Shown in pieces: positions 20,427 through 29,487 of a DNA stretch of 64,000 bases. This stretch comes from Diplonema papillatum (Eukaryota; Euglenozoa; Diplonemea; Diplonemida; Diplonemidae): positions 1 to 64,000 of the forward strand of contig JAPJBO010000921.1 of assembly GCA_030068145.1 (NCBI GenBank), written 5' to 3'. The position numbers and the translations under genes are program-made. Position 1 is the first letter of the stretch; every line of letters begins with the position of its first letter. The notes beneath the pieces were generated by a model. It was not told the DNA's origin. It ran no database searches and was given only the letters and a program-made list of their open reading frames with translations.

Positions 20427-20582
20427 ATAACCTCTTTTAGGCGCATCAGGCGCACCTGGATTTACCACCCAATTCAAAAAGTTAGTTTGCAGAGATGTAT
20501 TCCGTTGCGGGAAGCTTCTGACAGCTATCTCGCTGCGCTCAATTGCCGCAGATATCTGAATGAAAGGGGCAGTATTTCCGTT

Positions 20583-20990
20583 CACGCCCTGGAGAGCATG
20601 CTCGGTCGGGGAAACGAGAAAGAACAAAATACGATGTATTTCACTTCCCTGCTGCGTTCGACCCTGAAAACGTCGTTTTGAAGCAAACGTCTGTATCAAG
20701 GGTCTTCACCTCGCGAAACCTTCACTTCAATTTCCGGACTGAACTGAGTCCGAAGTGAAGATTGTCGAAGTGAAGATCCACCAAGACGTCCTCCTCGCCA
20801 AGACACCTGTCGTGGCAACTGCCTTTCCGAATGCTTGTCGCTTTTTCTGGTAGCCCATGATATGGCACCTGCTGCATCTTCACCCTCTTGAACTGCAACG
20901 CTGTCTTTTTGCGCTCGAACACCCATGACAAAGACACCATGTAAAACCTGTCGTGAACCTTCCACACGCCTTACCCCCTGCACCACTGCG
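20583..20990 (-). repeat. Segment shared with 46478-46960; possible coding remnant on the minus strand
   Basis: High identity to the second CACGGTTGTG element, same orientation. On the minus strand an 81-codon frame contains ERKKTALQFKRVKMQQ and GSCHDRCLGEEDVLVDLHFD, preserved in both copies apart from small changes. I do not recognise the protein. It is the best candidate for element-encoded sequence of this family. Confidence 0.55.
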
Positions 20991-21234
20991 TGTACAATAC
21001 TGTACAATAATCGTACAATAATATGGTACGATGCCAAAAGGGGGGGGGGGGGGTTTGGGCAGATGTTTTCTGGCACAGTAAGATACTGGACAAGTGGGGT
21101 ATAGGACCTACGGCCCCCCAAAAACCATGTTTGCGAGCCGATTTCGAGCTCAAATGCTCTCGGCGAGCCTTCTTTTGAGCACAAAACGCGGTTTTTCTGG
21201 ATTTCGAGGCCCCAGGTAGGGTAACGCCTGTACA

Positions 21235-22251
21235 ATGACTTTGATACAGCACCCACCCACCAGAGGAACTGAACAAAATCTTAAAATGCGCGACTCGGGA
21301 ATGCGTTTTGTCGAAACATCGGTTGAAGAATTCGCGAGGCAAGACGCGTATACGAAGTACGATAAGTCATCGGGCACCATGAAGAGACGCTTCAAAGTGA
21401 CGAGAGCCTTTCTGGAGAAGGTCGCAGGAGCTGACCCGATCGGGTTCGTTGTATCTCTGTGTACAGAGACTGAGAAGGCCCGAATCTGGCGTGAGTTATC
21501 CGGTTCATTTCCTGAAACGTTCAACAGCATCACGCACGAGCTGACACGGCGCAAGATCGTGCAGGGTTTGGGATGGGTGAGGCAGCGGTACGCGGTAGTG
21601 GGCATGAAAGTTGGGGACAAGCTGTGGGCCAACAGACAGAACGGGGAAGAGGTGGCAAGAGGCGGGCGACCAACAAAGGTGACCCCGGAAATGAGGCAGC
21701 AGGCATTCGACGATCACGAGCAGGCATCGACACCAACGTCACGTGTCATCAAAAAGCTTTGCACCGCAGACGAGACGGTTGTCGCACAGAACGTTCTCGT
21801 ACCCTTCCAGCTGGTGTACGAAGAAAGCGACCTGAATCAAAAGGTGTCGTACACCACGTACCGCCGGCTACGTGGAGCCCAGTTCCAGCACCTTTCTCGA
21901 CGGACCGATGTGTGTGACACCTGTGCAGAAGGGAACATGATTAACAATCGCCTTCGTGAGTACATTGCCAGTAACAAGAAGTGGCTCACTTCGCAGTACT
22001 GGCGATCAGACGCGAGCCCCTTTTTTCTGTTCGGCGCTTTGGACGAACCTACTATTCCCCCCCAAGTCAAGAGCAGTTTAGCAGTTATGTTGCACCAGCT
22101 CATGGAAGTCCAGCTTCATCAGGAATCTGCGGCACGACAGAGGGCAGCTTACAATGCTCACCTCAAGAACCCACCACCCGGCTGTGTCGTGGTGACATTC
22201 GACTTTAAGCAGAAGGGAAAGTTGCCGATGCTGCCAGACTTGACATACTGA
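21235..22251 (+). CDS. Transposase-like protein, N-terminal half (DUF7869-like, tentative)
   Basis: 338 aa with a real ATG just inside the left inverted repeat. Features in order: a basic N-terminus (~50 MKRRFKVTRAFLEK), RGGRPTKVTPEMRQQ, a conserved metal-ligand-like CDTCAEG, and near the end VVVTFDFKQKGKLPMLP. The last motif resembles the FDF.Q..P strand that carries the first catalytic Asp in the DUF7869-type DDE families known from animals and plants (from memory). The frame stops in TGATG, and the next ORF starts on that ATG. About sixty residues usually found after this strand seem absent, so an intron or deletion is possible. Confidence 0.55.
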   Translation: MTLIQHPPTRGTEQNLKMRDSGMRFVETSVEEFARQDAYTKYDKSSGTMKRRFKVTRAFLEKVAGADPIGFVVSLCTETEKARIWRELSGSFPETFNSITHELTRRKIVQGLGWVRQRYAVVGMKVGDKLWANRQNGEEVARGGRPTKVTPEMRQQAFDDHEQASTPTSRVIKKLCTADETVVAQNVLVPFQLVYEESDLNQKVSYTTYRRLRGAQFQHLSRRTDVCDTCAEGNMINNRLREYIASNKKWLTSQYWRSDASPFFLFGALDEPTIPPQVKSSLAVMLHQLMEVQLHQESAARQRAAYNAHLKNPPPGCVVVTFDFKQKGKLPMLPDLTY

Positions 22252-22991
22252 TGCGCACGCACAATCAGTGCTCGTTTGCCGCAGTGCGTGCTCTGGAGCG
22301 GGCAAAGGAATTCTTTCCGGAAGACAAAAAGTGTGTTTACTGGTGTGATTCTGGTAGGCATTTCCGAAGCCTCCTCTTCATCAGTCGCCTTCTCGAAGAA
22401 AAATCGACGGCTTCGATAAACTTCTTTGAGGGCGGGCACGGCAAGGACGACCGTGACCAGCACTTCGGCTCTGTTAGCCGGGCACTCGACATGGTTTCCC
22501 GCAAGAACGCCGTGCAAACGTTGAACGATGTCAAAGGAGTGATAGAAAGGATTGCTTGCACAGCGGCAGTTCAAGTTCGTATCCGTTCACAAACCGCCAC
22601 TTTCAACGTCAGAAAGATAGGGAACGTCATGGTCATCGGGTCATATGAGAAAGACAGCCTTGGCAATGTGACAGTTCATGACTTCAGTGGTGAACCGGGG
22701 TGCAAACTTCGAGCGAAAACCCGCCCTGTGGCCTTCACGTTCACGCCAAAGGTCTCGGACAAGCTGCCGCTGTGCAACTCAGATAGTGAGTGTGACGTAC
22801 TGAGTAGCAGGAGTGAGTGCTCGTCATCTAGCTCAAGCGAAGGTCTGAAAGGAAGGCTCCATAAAAAGCGGCTCAAGAAGAAACAGGTTTTCGACGAGCT
22901 GGCTGCGAAAGACCAAAAAGAGGCTAAGAGAGCAAGAACCACTGGCAGGAAACCTGTAGCAAAGTCAGCAAGTCGCGGCACGAAGCGGTAG
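22251..22991 (+). CDS. Transposase-like protein, C-terminal half
   Basis: 246 aa, starting on the ATG that overlaps the preceding stop by one base. YWCDSGRHFRSLLFISRLLEE and then FFEGGHGKDDRDQHFGSVSR follow the order seen in DUF7869-type proteins (a D.C.GQN-like strand followed by GH.....DR.FG). A serine-rich and then strongly basic tail (KKRLKKKQ, KRARTTGRK) suggests nuclear localisation. Together with the upstream ORF this should be the element's transposase. Whether it is made by splicing, reinitiation or not at all cannot be told. Confidence 0.55.
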   Translation: MRTHNQCSFAAVRALERAKEFFPEDKKCVYWCDSGRHFRSLLFISRLLEEKSTASINFFEGGHGKDDRDQHFGSVSRALDMVSRKNAVQTLNDVKGVIERIACTAAVQVRIRSQTATFNVRKIGNVMVIGSYEKDSLGNVTVHDFSGEPGCKLRAKTRPVAFTFTPKVSDKLPLCNSDSECDVLSSRSECSSSSSSEGLKGRLHKKRLKKKQVFDELAAKDQKEAKRARTTGRKPVAKSASRGTKR

Positions 22992-23429
22992 CCAACTCGA
23001 TGGTATTCCGCTGCTCTTTTCCTTCCTTCATCAGAATCAATCAAGGGACATCGAAATCCAGAAAAACAGCGTTTTGTGCTCAAAAGAAGGCTCGCCGAGT
23101 GCATTTGAGCTCGAAATCGGCTCGCAAACATGGTTTTTGGGGGGGTGTGGGTCCTATACCCCACTTGCCCAGTATCTTACTATGCCAGAAAACATCTGCC
23201 CAAACCCCCCCCCCCCCTTTTGGCATCGTACCATATACAATAACTGTACAATAATGTACAATAATGTACATTAACCCAACTCCGGACATATATGTCCGGT
23301 TTAATCTGGGTTTTTCTGTAGGGGTGCTCAGAAGGCGCCAAAAAATTCCCAAAAATATGGAATTCACCCATTTCGAGCAAATCTTTTCATTGCCGCCCTC
23401 GAATGTCAAAAATTCGTCAGCAATGACGA

Positions 23430-24587
23430 TTGAAACCAAGTGGCGAGATTGGGGAAACCCCCGGAAAACCGGCTTTTTCAATGCCTTGTCATCAACAGTC
23501 GAAACAATCCAGGAACTTGGGCAGTGAAAAGTACAAAATGTCTGGAAGGAAGCGGGCGGCCACGGATATGGAGAGTGTGGGGTCGACAGAAGAAGAGGAC
23601 AACGAGGAAGCAGAAGAGGTGGAAGAGGAAGAGGACGAGGAAGAAGAAGAGGATGAAGAAGAGGAAGAGGATGACGATGACGACAACAACAGGTCGGGAA
23701 GGACAGTGCGCGAACAAGTGCATCATCTCGACGCCACCGCGCTTGGGCGGGTGACAGTGGTCGACTCTTGCGGGAACTGGGACAGGCAACGGTCGCGACG
23801 TGAGTTCGGCGGTATCCGGGGTGTGACACTGCAGCTGCGTGACGAGCAGAGCGGGGTGGAGTGCGGGTACATCGCACTCATGCGAGCGATGGAGGGAAGT
23901 TTTGCGATGCCATCGGCATTGAACATTCTCAGCTTCGCCCGCGAACATTTCGACGTGCGTTGCAGGAGTGTGGCACGCTTACCGGAGCTGGACACTTATC
24001 AGGTATCGAGCTTCTGCCTCCAACACGGTATCGGATTCCAGCCCAATCCGGAGACAGTGTACACAGCGCTGTACAACTGGGCCGTGCTGAGAGGAACCGG
24101 CTCAGTCGAGCGAGGCGAAGACCGACCCCACCCGGCCAACGTCGTGTTCCTGGCCAACCCGCGGGTTCAGAGCGGTGATCTCGGCCACTTTATGAACATT
24201 TTTTTTGGCGAGCCACCAAAAGAACAGGCGCCGAAGTCCTCCGCAAAGCCTGCACCGAAGCGCCCCGGCCGGCCACCAAAAGAACAGGCGCCGAAGCCCT
24301 CCGCAAAGCCTGCACCGAAGCGCCCCGGCCGACCACGAAAAGGACCGGCACAGAAGCCCCCCGCAAACCCAGCACCGCGAGGCCGCCCACCAAATACTGA
24401 GAGCGCTGCGGTCAAGGCAGCAGGTGCAGCGATCAAGTCCTTGTCGAGCCCAACCTCGAATTCCCTTTCAACGCCAAGAAGACCGGACCGAATCCGTCCT
24501 ACGACCTTGATGAGGATTCCTCCCCCACTGCCATCTTCAGATGCATGTTCACCGACCTGGTGGTCACCCAGATCATTGGGCACATGA
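23430..24587 (+). pseudogene. N-terminal part of the piggyBac protein: acidic run, protease-like segment, AT-hooks
   Basis: The frame begins with an acidic tract (runs of E and D, 23590-23680). A globular segment follows (~23720-24210) with SGVECGYIALMRAM and later GDLGHFMNIFF, a Cys...His layout like papain-fold (C39, OTU or Josephin-like) peptidases; this is a guess. Then come repeated KRPGRPPKEQAPKP units with AT-hook cores (GRPPK, GRPRK). Around 24440 the sense frame shifts. In the new frame SYDLDEDSSPTAIFRCMFTDLVVTQ leads into the usual piggyBac N-terminal domain (to DLYSYWSVDP, ~24724). The stretch with the first catalytic Asp is not found, so the copy is broken or spliced. Confidence 0.6.
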
Positions 24588-24764
24588 GTGTGTATGCTGC
24601 AGGGAAAGAGGGTATCTCGTACGAAGCACCCGATATTGCGGAATTTCTTCGCTGGTGTGCTGTCACATACGCGATGGGGTTGTCCGTGAAACAGGATCTC
24701 TACTCGTACTGGTCCGTGGACCCTATCGAACAATGTTCTGGCTGAGTCACAGACTGGTTACACA

Positions 24765-25814
24765 TTGGTATCGTCAGTGTATACCGGTAAGATTGACACG
24801 GATACTAACCCTGGCCCCGTGAACGTTGGTGAGCGTGAACTTCTTGCAGCTGCGGCTCTGTATGCATACTCAGGAAGGCACATGTACATGGACAACTACT
24901 ACACAAGCATTCCCCTCATGCTAAAATTATACACCTTGGGATTCCACGCGGCCGGAACTGTCCGCAAAAATCGGAACGGGATCCCACTTTTTAGCAAGTC
25001 CCAAAAGAAGCGCGGCCGCCCATCCCAAGCGGATAAGGCTGCGGCCCCGAAACGCGGCCATTGCCAGTATCGCCAAAGTTCGCCGATCACGTTCTTGGAG
25101 TGGGTTGACAAGCGTGAAGTCCGCATGTTGTCAACACTCCCCATTGGAACAACAATGACCGAGCTTGAGCGTCGCTGCAAGGGGGGAAAGCGGTTGAAGG
25201 TCAGTAAGCCAGACATCGTGGTTGCTTACAACAAACACATGGGGGGGGTAGATCGCTGCGACCAGTACCTTGCCCGGGCGACACGATTCATGCAGGGCAA
25301 ACGATGGTATATGAAAGTCTTCTTTTATTTGCTCGAAGTGTCTGCGTTGAACAGTTTTATCTTGTACAAGCGTCTTGGTAAGAATCGCGGGTCCTTACCC
25401 TTCAAGGACTTCAGAAAAGAGCTCATCCGCGGGTTACTTGCTGACAACCGCAGTACTGAGGACTTCAGCCCCGGAACGCGCACACCTCGGGCTAGCGACC
25501 ACCCGTCGCGCCTGGATGGCAAGTTCCATGCCATTCTGGAAACAGACACCCGCGTTGCGTGCAAATGCCATGTTCGTTTGGTCAAGACGAAATATGTCTG
25601 CAAAACATGTGGCGTGGCTCTGTGTCCCGCTCCGTGTTTTACCCGGTTTCACACCCTCAAGAACCACCATTACTACGAGCCGGAAACTCCTGGGACCCAG
25701 CGCTTGAAGAAACGAGGCGGCCGCCCTTGCAAGCAGGGGCGCCCTCCCACACTCAAAGGAGTGCGTCTGACGTATACCGAGTCTACTGATGAAAGTGACT
25801 GCAGTGGCCAGTAG
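24765..25814 (+). CDS. piggyBac transposase, C-terminal catalytic part
   Basis: About 350 codons. SSVYTGK and then MYMDNYYTS (second catalytic Asp region), KPDIVVAYNKHMGGVDRCDQ (third Asp region) and the C-terminal cysteine-rich zinc domain CKCHVRL...CKTCGVALCPAPCF are all classic piggyBac. There is no ATG at the start of the frame. Together with the missing first catalytic block between 24724 and 24765, this makes an internal deletion of several hundred bases likely, or an unrecognised intron. A lysine/glycine-rich end (GGRPCKQGRPP) may act as a nuclear signal. Confidence 0.85.
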   Translation: MVSSVYTGKIDTDTNPGPVNVGERELLAAAALYAYSGRHMYMDNYYTSIPLMLKLYTLGFHAAGTVRKNRNGIPLFSKSQKKRGRPSQADKAAAPKRGHCQYRQSSPITFLEWVDKREVRMLSTLPIGTTMTELERRCKGGKRLKVSKPDIVVAYNKHMGGVDRCDQYLARATRFMQGKRWYMKVFFYLLEVSALNSFILYKRLGKNRGSLPFKDFRKELIRGLLADNRSTEDFSPGTRTPRASDHPSRLDGKFHAILETDTRVACKCHVRLVKTKYVCKTCGVALCPAPCFTRFHTLKNHHYYEPETPGTQRLKKRGGRPCKQGRPPTLKGVRLTYTESTDESDCSGQ

Positions 25815-26321
25815 TTGCGTGAACTGCCCACCTGCCCCGTACCTCAATTTCCTGCGTCTTGCCCGTTATCTCGCCATCACTCCAACCCCCTACCCCCGGA
25901 ACGCACGCAAAATGACGTCTGCCGCCTTTCTTCTTCTCTTTTGCTCAAGCCCAACCTAGGAAGGAAATCTAAACCACGCGAGAAAACAAAAGATTGTCAA
26001 GGTTGCGGTGAAACGTTGTCGACGAATTAGAGACGGTCATAAGCGAGAAGACGATGACAGACTAGTGCAACATCATGTCAAAATTTCGCCTTCCAAGGGC
26101 GGCAATGGAAAGATATGCTTCGAAATCGCAAAATTCCAGCCCCAGAATGCCCAAAAGAGCGAAGGCACTCTATAAAAATGAAAAATAGGAAAAAGTGGAA
26201 ATTAACCTGTAGGTGCTTGGTCGGAGTTGGGTTAATGTACAATAAAAGTACAGTAATTCTTGGTCGGCGGGGGAAATACAATAATGTACAATAATCCATT
26301 CGTTTCACAACCGTGTTATAT

Positions 26322-26479
26322 CCACAAATCCAGGGTTTTGCCCAAAACGGTAAAGTTGCCCAAGTTTTTACCCAAGGCGGTATGGTTACTCAGGGTTTTG
26401 CGCAGTCGAGCGACAGTACTACGTACTGCAGCTAATACACGTACGTCTTGACAGCTCGCAACGTAAAACCGCCCGAGCC
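26322..26479. repeat. Short TTTTGCCCAAAACGG / ACCCAAGGCGG repeat patch
   Basis: Three related phrases (CAGGGTTTTGCCCAAAACGG, TTTTTACCCAAGGCGG, CAGGGTTTTGCGCAG) directly after the outer element. No coding signal. Confidence 0.5.
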
Positions 26480-27700
26480 AGCCACGCGTTAGACCTCAAA
26501 AAGAAATACCGTGCGTGTTGCTCCCTTGTAAGAGCTGGCTGAGAGGTGCAAGTCGTGGGTGATCCTGTTCAATCGTATGATCACCTACTACCCGATCGGC
26601 TTCGTGCGCTTGTACAAAGAGGGCCGCACCCCATTCCAAAAGCTGACAAAGATCTTGCTCAGCCTTGAGGAACTTCCTGTGGCGACGTAACGCAAGGGCG
26701 TCAAGGCCATTGTCCAACGCCGATCCCCCGCTGCACGCTTGAAAACTGACAGCAACAAGAGCGAAGTTTCGCCGAGCTGCTTGCAACGCTTTGGTTTTCA
26801 GAATCGAAGTCTTTTGTGCTACGCAACACAGCGCAGACGTCCCTGCTAGGGACCCCACACGTGACTGGCAGCAAGATGTCATCGACGCAAGGAAGTTCAT
26901 CTTGGAAGGAGCCGGAAACTAAGCTGACGGCAACATCTGAGCTCGAGCCCTTTGCGCTCGACACCGTTCTGGGACTGCCTGTTTGTCGTCATGCCCGGTC
27001 AGATTCCTGCAACGGCTCACCAGCATTTCGATTGGGTGTACAAGAACAATGCCGGAGGTTGTGAGCGGACACACTACTTTGATACCATCTGAGTCGAGAA
27101 CACGTTTAACGGGCTCGGGACGAAGTTTCATAAGAGCAATGAAAAATTAACTCGTCAACTTTGGAGGGTGTTCGGGACAAAGCGCACTTGATGTACCCTT
27201 TTGTGACAGGGGTACGCAAATGTGCTCCGTACATCAACAGAAAAGCAGCTCGCGCAACTTCCCGGAACGGACTTCACGGTGGAGGAGTTTAGCAAGATCG
27301 TGCTCCGCACGTAGACGACAGGCGTCACGGAGAAAGCGTGCGGTTAACACCGAGCTCTCTCCAGCATTCTGAGGAGGAAGTTAAGAAAAGGCTCCCGGAG
27401 GATGCTATCATTCCTTCCGAGCCTTGGGCGCGGACAGTAGCAAGTAAAAACGACGCTTCGCTATGATCTTCGCCACACAGTCGCGTGCGGGCAGAAAACA
27501 CCGCGTCGATGCTGTTTCTTGCCGGTGCATATGTGCAAGATCACTGCGTCTGGCTAAGAAACACATTCGGGCCCATAATCAGGATGATTGCCCAAGACGA
27601 AGGCCATCATCCCTGTGGGTGAGCCACAGCAAGCCGTGCAACCGTAATGCGGCAGAAAAGAATAATCTAGAACACAGCAGGCCGCCAGCAAAAAGATTAA
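26480..27700 (+). pseudogene. Unknown element ORF family, copy 3 (old, decayed)
   Basis: Wording such as ELEPFALDTVLGL, YKNNAGG, QLAQLPGTDFTVEEF and PSEPWARTV follows the same order as copies 1 and 2 (EPFSLDTVPSL, KYNAGG, HLAELLTTDF, PSETWVRYQ). They are in several frames and strongly diverged. It is far older than the copies at 9057 and 13145. Confidence 0.5.
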
Positions 27701-27837
27701 ACACTTACTAAAACCCAATTTTGAGTGTTTCAACAGCTGGTGTTGGGGTTTTTTTGACGTTTTCGGGCATGCCCTTTCCGAATTCCCCCCACTACCTTTG
27801 CGAACTTGGTTTGTGTCAAGTTACTAAGGGAGCCTCC

Positions 27838-27950
27838 AACTATTTTTTTTCTCCTTTTTTTCTGTCCGGTATTTTTTTTTCGCGCGCGCGCGGAAAATTT
27901 TGGGGAGCCGAGTAACGCGGAACAAATAAAAAAAATAGTCCACCCATAGG
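27838..27950. mobile_element. Short relative of the Harbinger-like element ends (MITE remnant)
   Basis: AACTATTTTTTTTC..., CGCGCGCGCGGAAAATTTTG and ...AAAAAAATAGTCC copy the border layout of 12878-15057 in about 110 bp. A degenerate terminal-repeat derivative is likely. Confidence 0.5.
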
Positions 27951-28004
27951 GAAGGTGTAAAAAACATTTTGGTAAACATTGTTTACCGACCCTCCCCCCC
28001 CCAA

Positions 28005-28580
28005 GGGTACCTGTAAATCCAGGGTCTCCGGGGCCCGGGCCCCGGGCCCCGGGCCCGGGTTAGCGCTAGGGTCCAGATAGGGTCCAGGCCCACGGTAATC
28101 ACGCCATCCAAGGATGGAATCTTCAATATTGCAGCTTCCACAACAAGCGGAGAGCAAGACGAGAAAAAATCAAGAAATAAACTTGATAAAATTTGATGAA
28201 AAAAGCTCACAGTCGTGCATGGAAAAAATGTGGGCAAAAACTTTCCGAATTGCGGAGTTTTAGGGATTCCGGCCCAAAAAAAAAATTTTTTTTTTCAACG
28301 CCCATGTGACCTTGGGTGAGCCGTGGTACCCTTTAGGCAGCCAGCTAGACCTGCCAGAACCTGAAAACCTCCTTCAGGTTTCGTGGCTGTGTCGAAAAAT
28401 ACATTCTGAGGACGTTTTTGAACGCTTTTGAATCCGTTGAGCTCAAGGACAGTCTGGGGCCCTGGAATGGAACTGTAAACGAATTGCATCTCGTACCAGA
28501 GAGTTTTTCCTTTGGTAATCGTTCAGGGCCAAAACCCCTGGAAAATTTTCCAGGGCCCGGGCCCCGGATTACAGGTACCC
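28005..28580. mobile_element. 576-bp GC-ended inverted-repeat element
   Basis: GGGTACCTGTAAATCC at the left and GGATTACAGGTACCC at the right are inverted. Each is followed inward by GGGCCCGGGCCC-type palindromes (28035-28065, 28552-28566). No coding frame was recognised inside. Confidence 0.65.
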
Positions 28581-28771
28581 CTGCCCCCCCCTCTTGGCCG
28601 CACGGCATAGTTTGCCGCGCACGGCGCGGTTTTTCATCCTGACCTACTGGTACTACCAGGTAAATAGAGCGCGCCGCAGGCGCGAAATTTTTTTTGGGCG
28701 TTTTGGGCTCAGAAAGACCAAAAAGAGCACAGGAAAGTTCATCACACTGGCGCAAAAAAGAAGAAGGAAGA

Positions 28772-29165
28772 CAGGATTTAGAGGTTGTCCCACTTCAAAA
28801 ACAAACTTTTAGAGGTTGTCCCACCTCGAAAACAAGCTTTTAGAGGTTGTCCCACTTCGAAAACAAGCTTTTAGAGGTTGTCCCACTTCAAAAACAAACT
28901 TTTAGAGGTTGTCCCACTTCGAAAACAAGCTTTTAGAGGTTGTCCCACTTCGAAAACAAACTTTTAGAGGTTGTCCCACCTCGAAAACAAACTTTTAGAG
29001 GTTGTCCCACTTCGAAAACAAGCTTTTAGAGGTTGTCCCACCTCGAAAACAAGCTTTTAGAGGTTGTCCCACTTCGAAAACAAACTTTTAGAGGTTGTCC
29101 CACCTCGAAAACAAGCTTTTAGAGGTTGTCCCACTTCGAAAACAAGCTTTTAGAGGTTGTCCCAT
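28772..29165 (+). repeat. 31-bp minisatellite, about 12.7 units
   Basis: Unit of 31 bp built around AGAGGTTGTCCCACTTCGA and AAACAAGCTTTT, with only T/C and A/G variants between units. Further units lie at 29378-29487 and 31802-31995, so one array has been split. Confidence 0.95.
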
Positions 29166-29377
29166 TGCAGTTTACTGAGGGAACTGGAGCAAGACGCATG
29201 GCTAGACGAGCACGACCACCTCGAATCGACACCAGAAGAATTCGGGGTGGGGCTGGCTTCGACGACTAGTAATAACCCGGTAAATGGTAGCACTCCTGAA
29301 CAAGCCTGAACCAACAGGATCAAAGAATGTCAGTCACACCTTCCCGATTCTTTTTTTTCAGAGTTCTTGTGTGCGCA
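29166..29377 (+). other. Unique spacer within the minisatellite; possible terminal exon
   Basis: CCCATTGCAG (ending about 29170) would serve as a splice acceptor. It is followed by an open stretch reading LLRELEQDAWLDEHDHLE and on to GSTPEQA, then a stop near 29308. This may be the last exon of an unseen gene whose intron holds the satellite. No upstream exon was identified. Confidence 0.25.
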
Positions 29378-29487
29378 GCTTTTAGAGGTTGTCCCACCTC
29401 GAAAACAGGCTTTTAGAGGTTGTCCCACTTCAAAAACAAGCTTTAAGAGGTTGTCCCTGTCCCACCTCGAAAACAAGCTTTTAGAGG

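Larger units (their letters stand above)
21022..23235 (+). mobile_element. 2.2-kb DNA transposon with 186-bp inverted repeats and 8-bp target duplication
   Basis: Ends TATGGTACGATGCC... and its inverse. The repeats (21022-21207, 23051-23235) are ~95 percent identical by eye and contain a long G (C) run. TACAATAA lies directly outside both ends (21014-21021, 23236-23243). The surrounding sequence is rich in TACAATAA, so the duplication is plausible but not proof. It encodes two plus-strand ORFs that together resemble one transposase. Confidence 0.8.
23275..26231 (+). mobile_element. piggyBac element, TTAA target duplication, 2957 bp
   Basis: CCCAACTCCG at the left end (23275) and CGGAGTTGGG at the right end (26231) are exact inverted termini, each bordered by TTAA (23271-23274, 26232-26235). 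Subterminal similarity recurs further in (CATTGCCGCCCTCG near 23390, inverted near 26095). It is inserted in a TGTACATTAATGTACA-like site inside the end of the outer CACGGTTGTG element. It encodes a disrupted piggyBac transposase. Confidence 0.92.
18604..26315. mobile_element. 7.7-kb element with CACGGTTGTG ends, TTATAT target duplication; hosts two nested transposons
   Basis: The left end CACGGTTGTGATACGAAT (18604) and the right end ATTCGTTTCACAACCGTG (to 26315) are inverted copies. TTATAT lies directly outside both (18598-18603, 26316-26321). A second member lies at 45599-47168. Subterminal sequence is rich in TACAATAAT. Without its inserts the element is about 2.5 kb. Its own possible coding segment is the minus-strand block 20583-20990, shared with the second copy. 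The superfamily is not assigned; a 6-bp duplication with CA...TG-type ends does not decide it. Confidence 0.8.

Noticed and set aside
23590-23690. Poly-serine frame on the minus strand
   Set aside because: Antisense shadow of the GAA/GAG-rich acidic tract of the piggyBac N-terminal frame.
28772-29165. CRISPR array
   Set aside because: The 31-bp units are contiguous with no unique spacers and the genome is eukaryotic.
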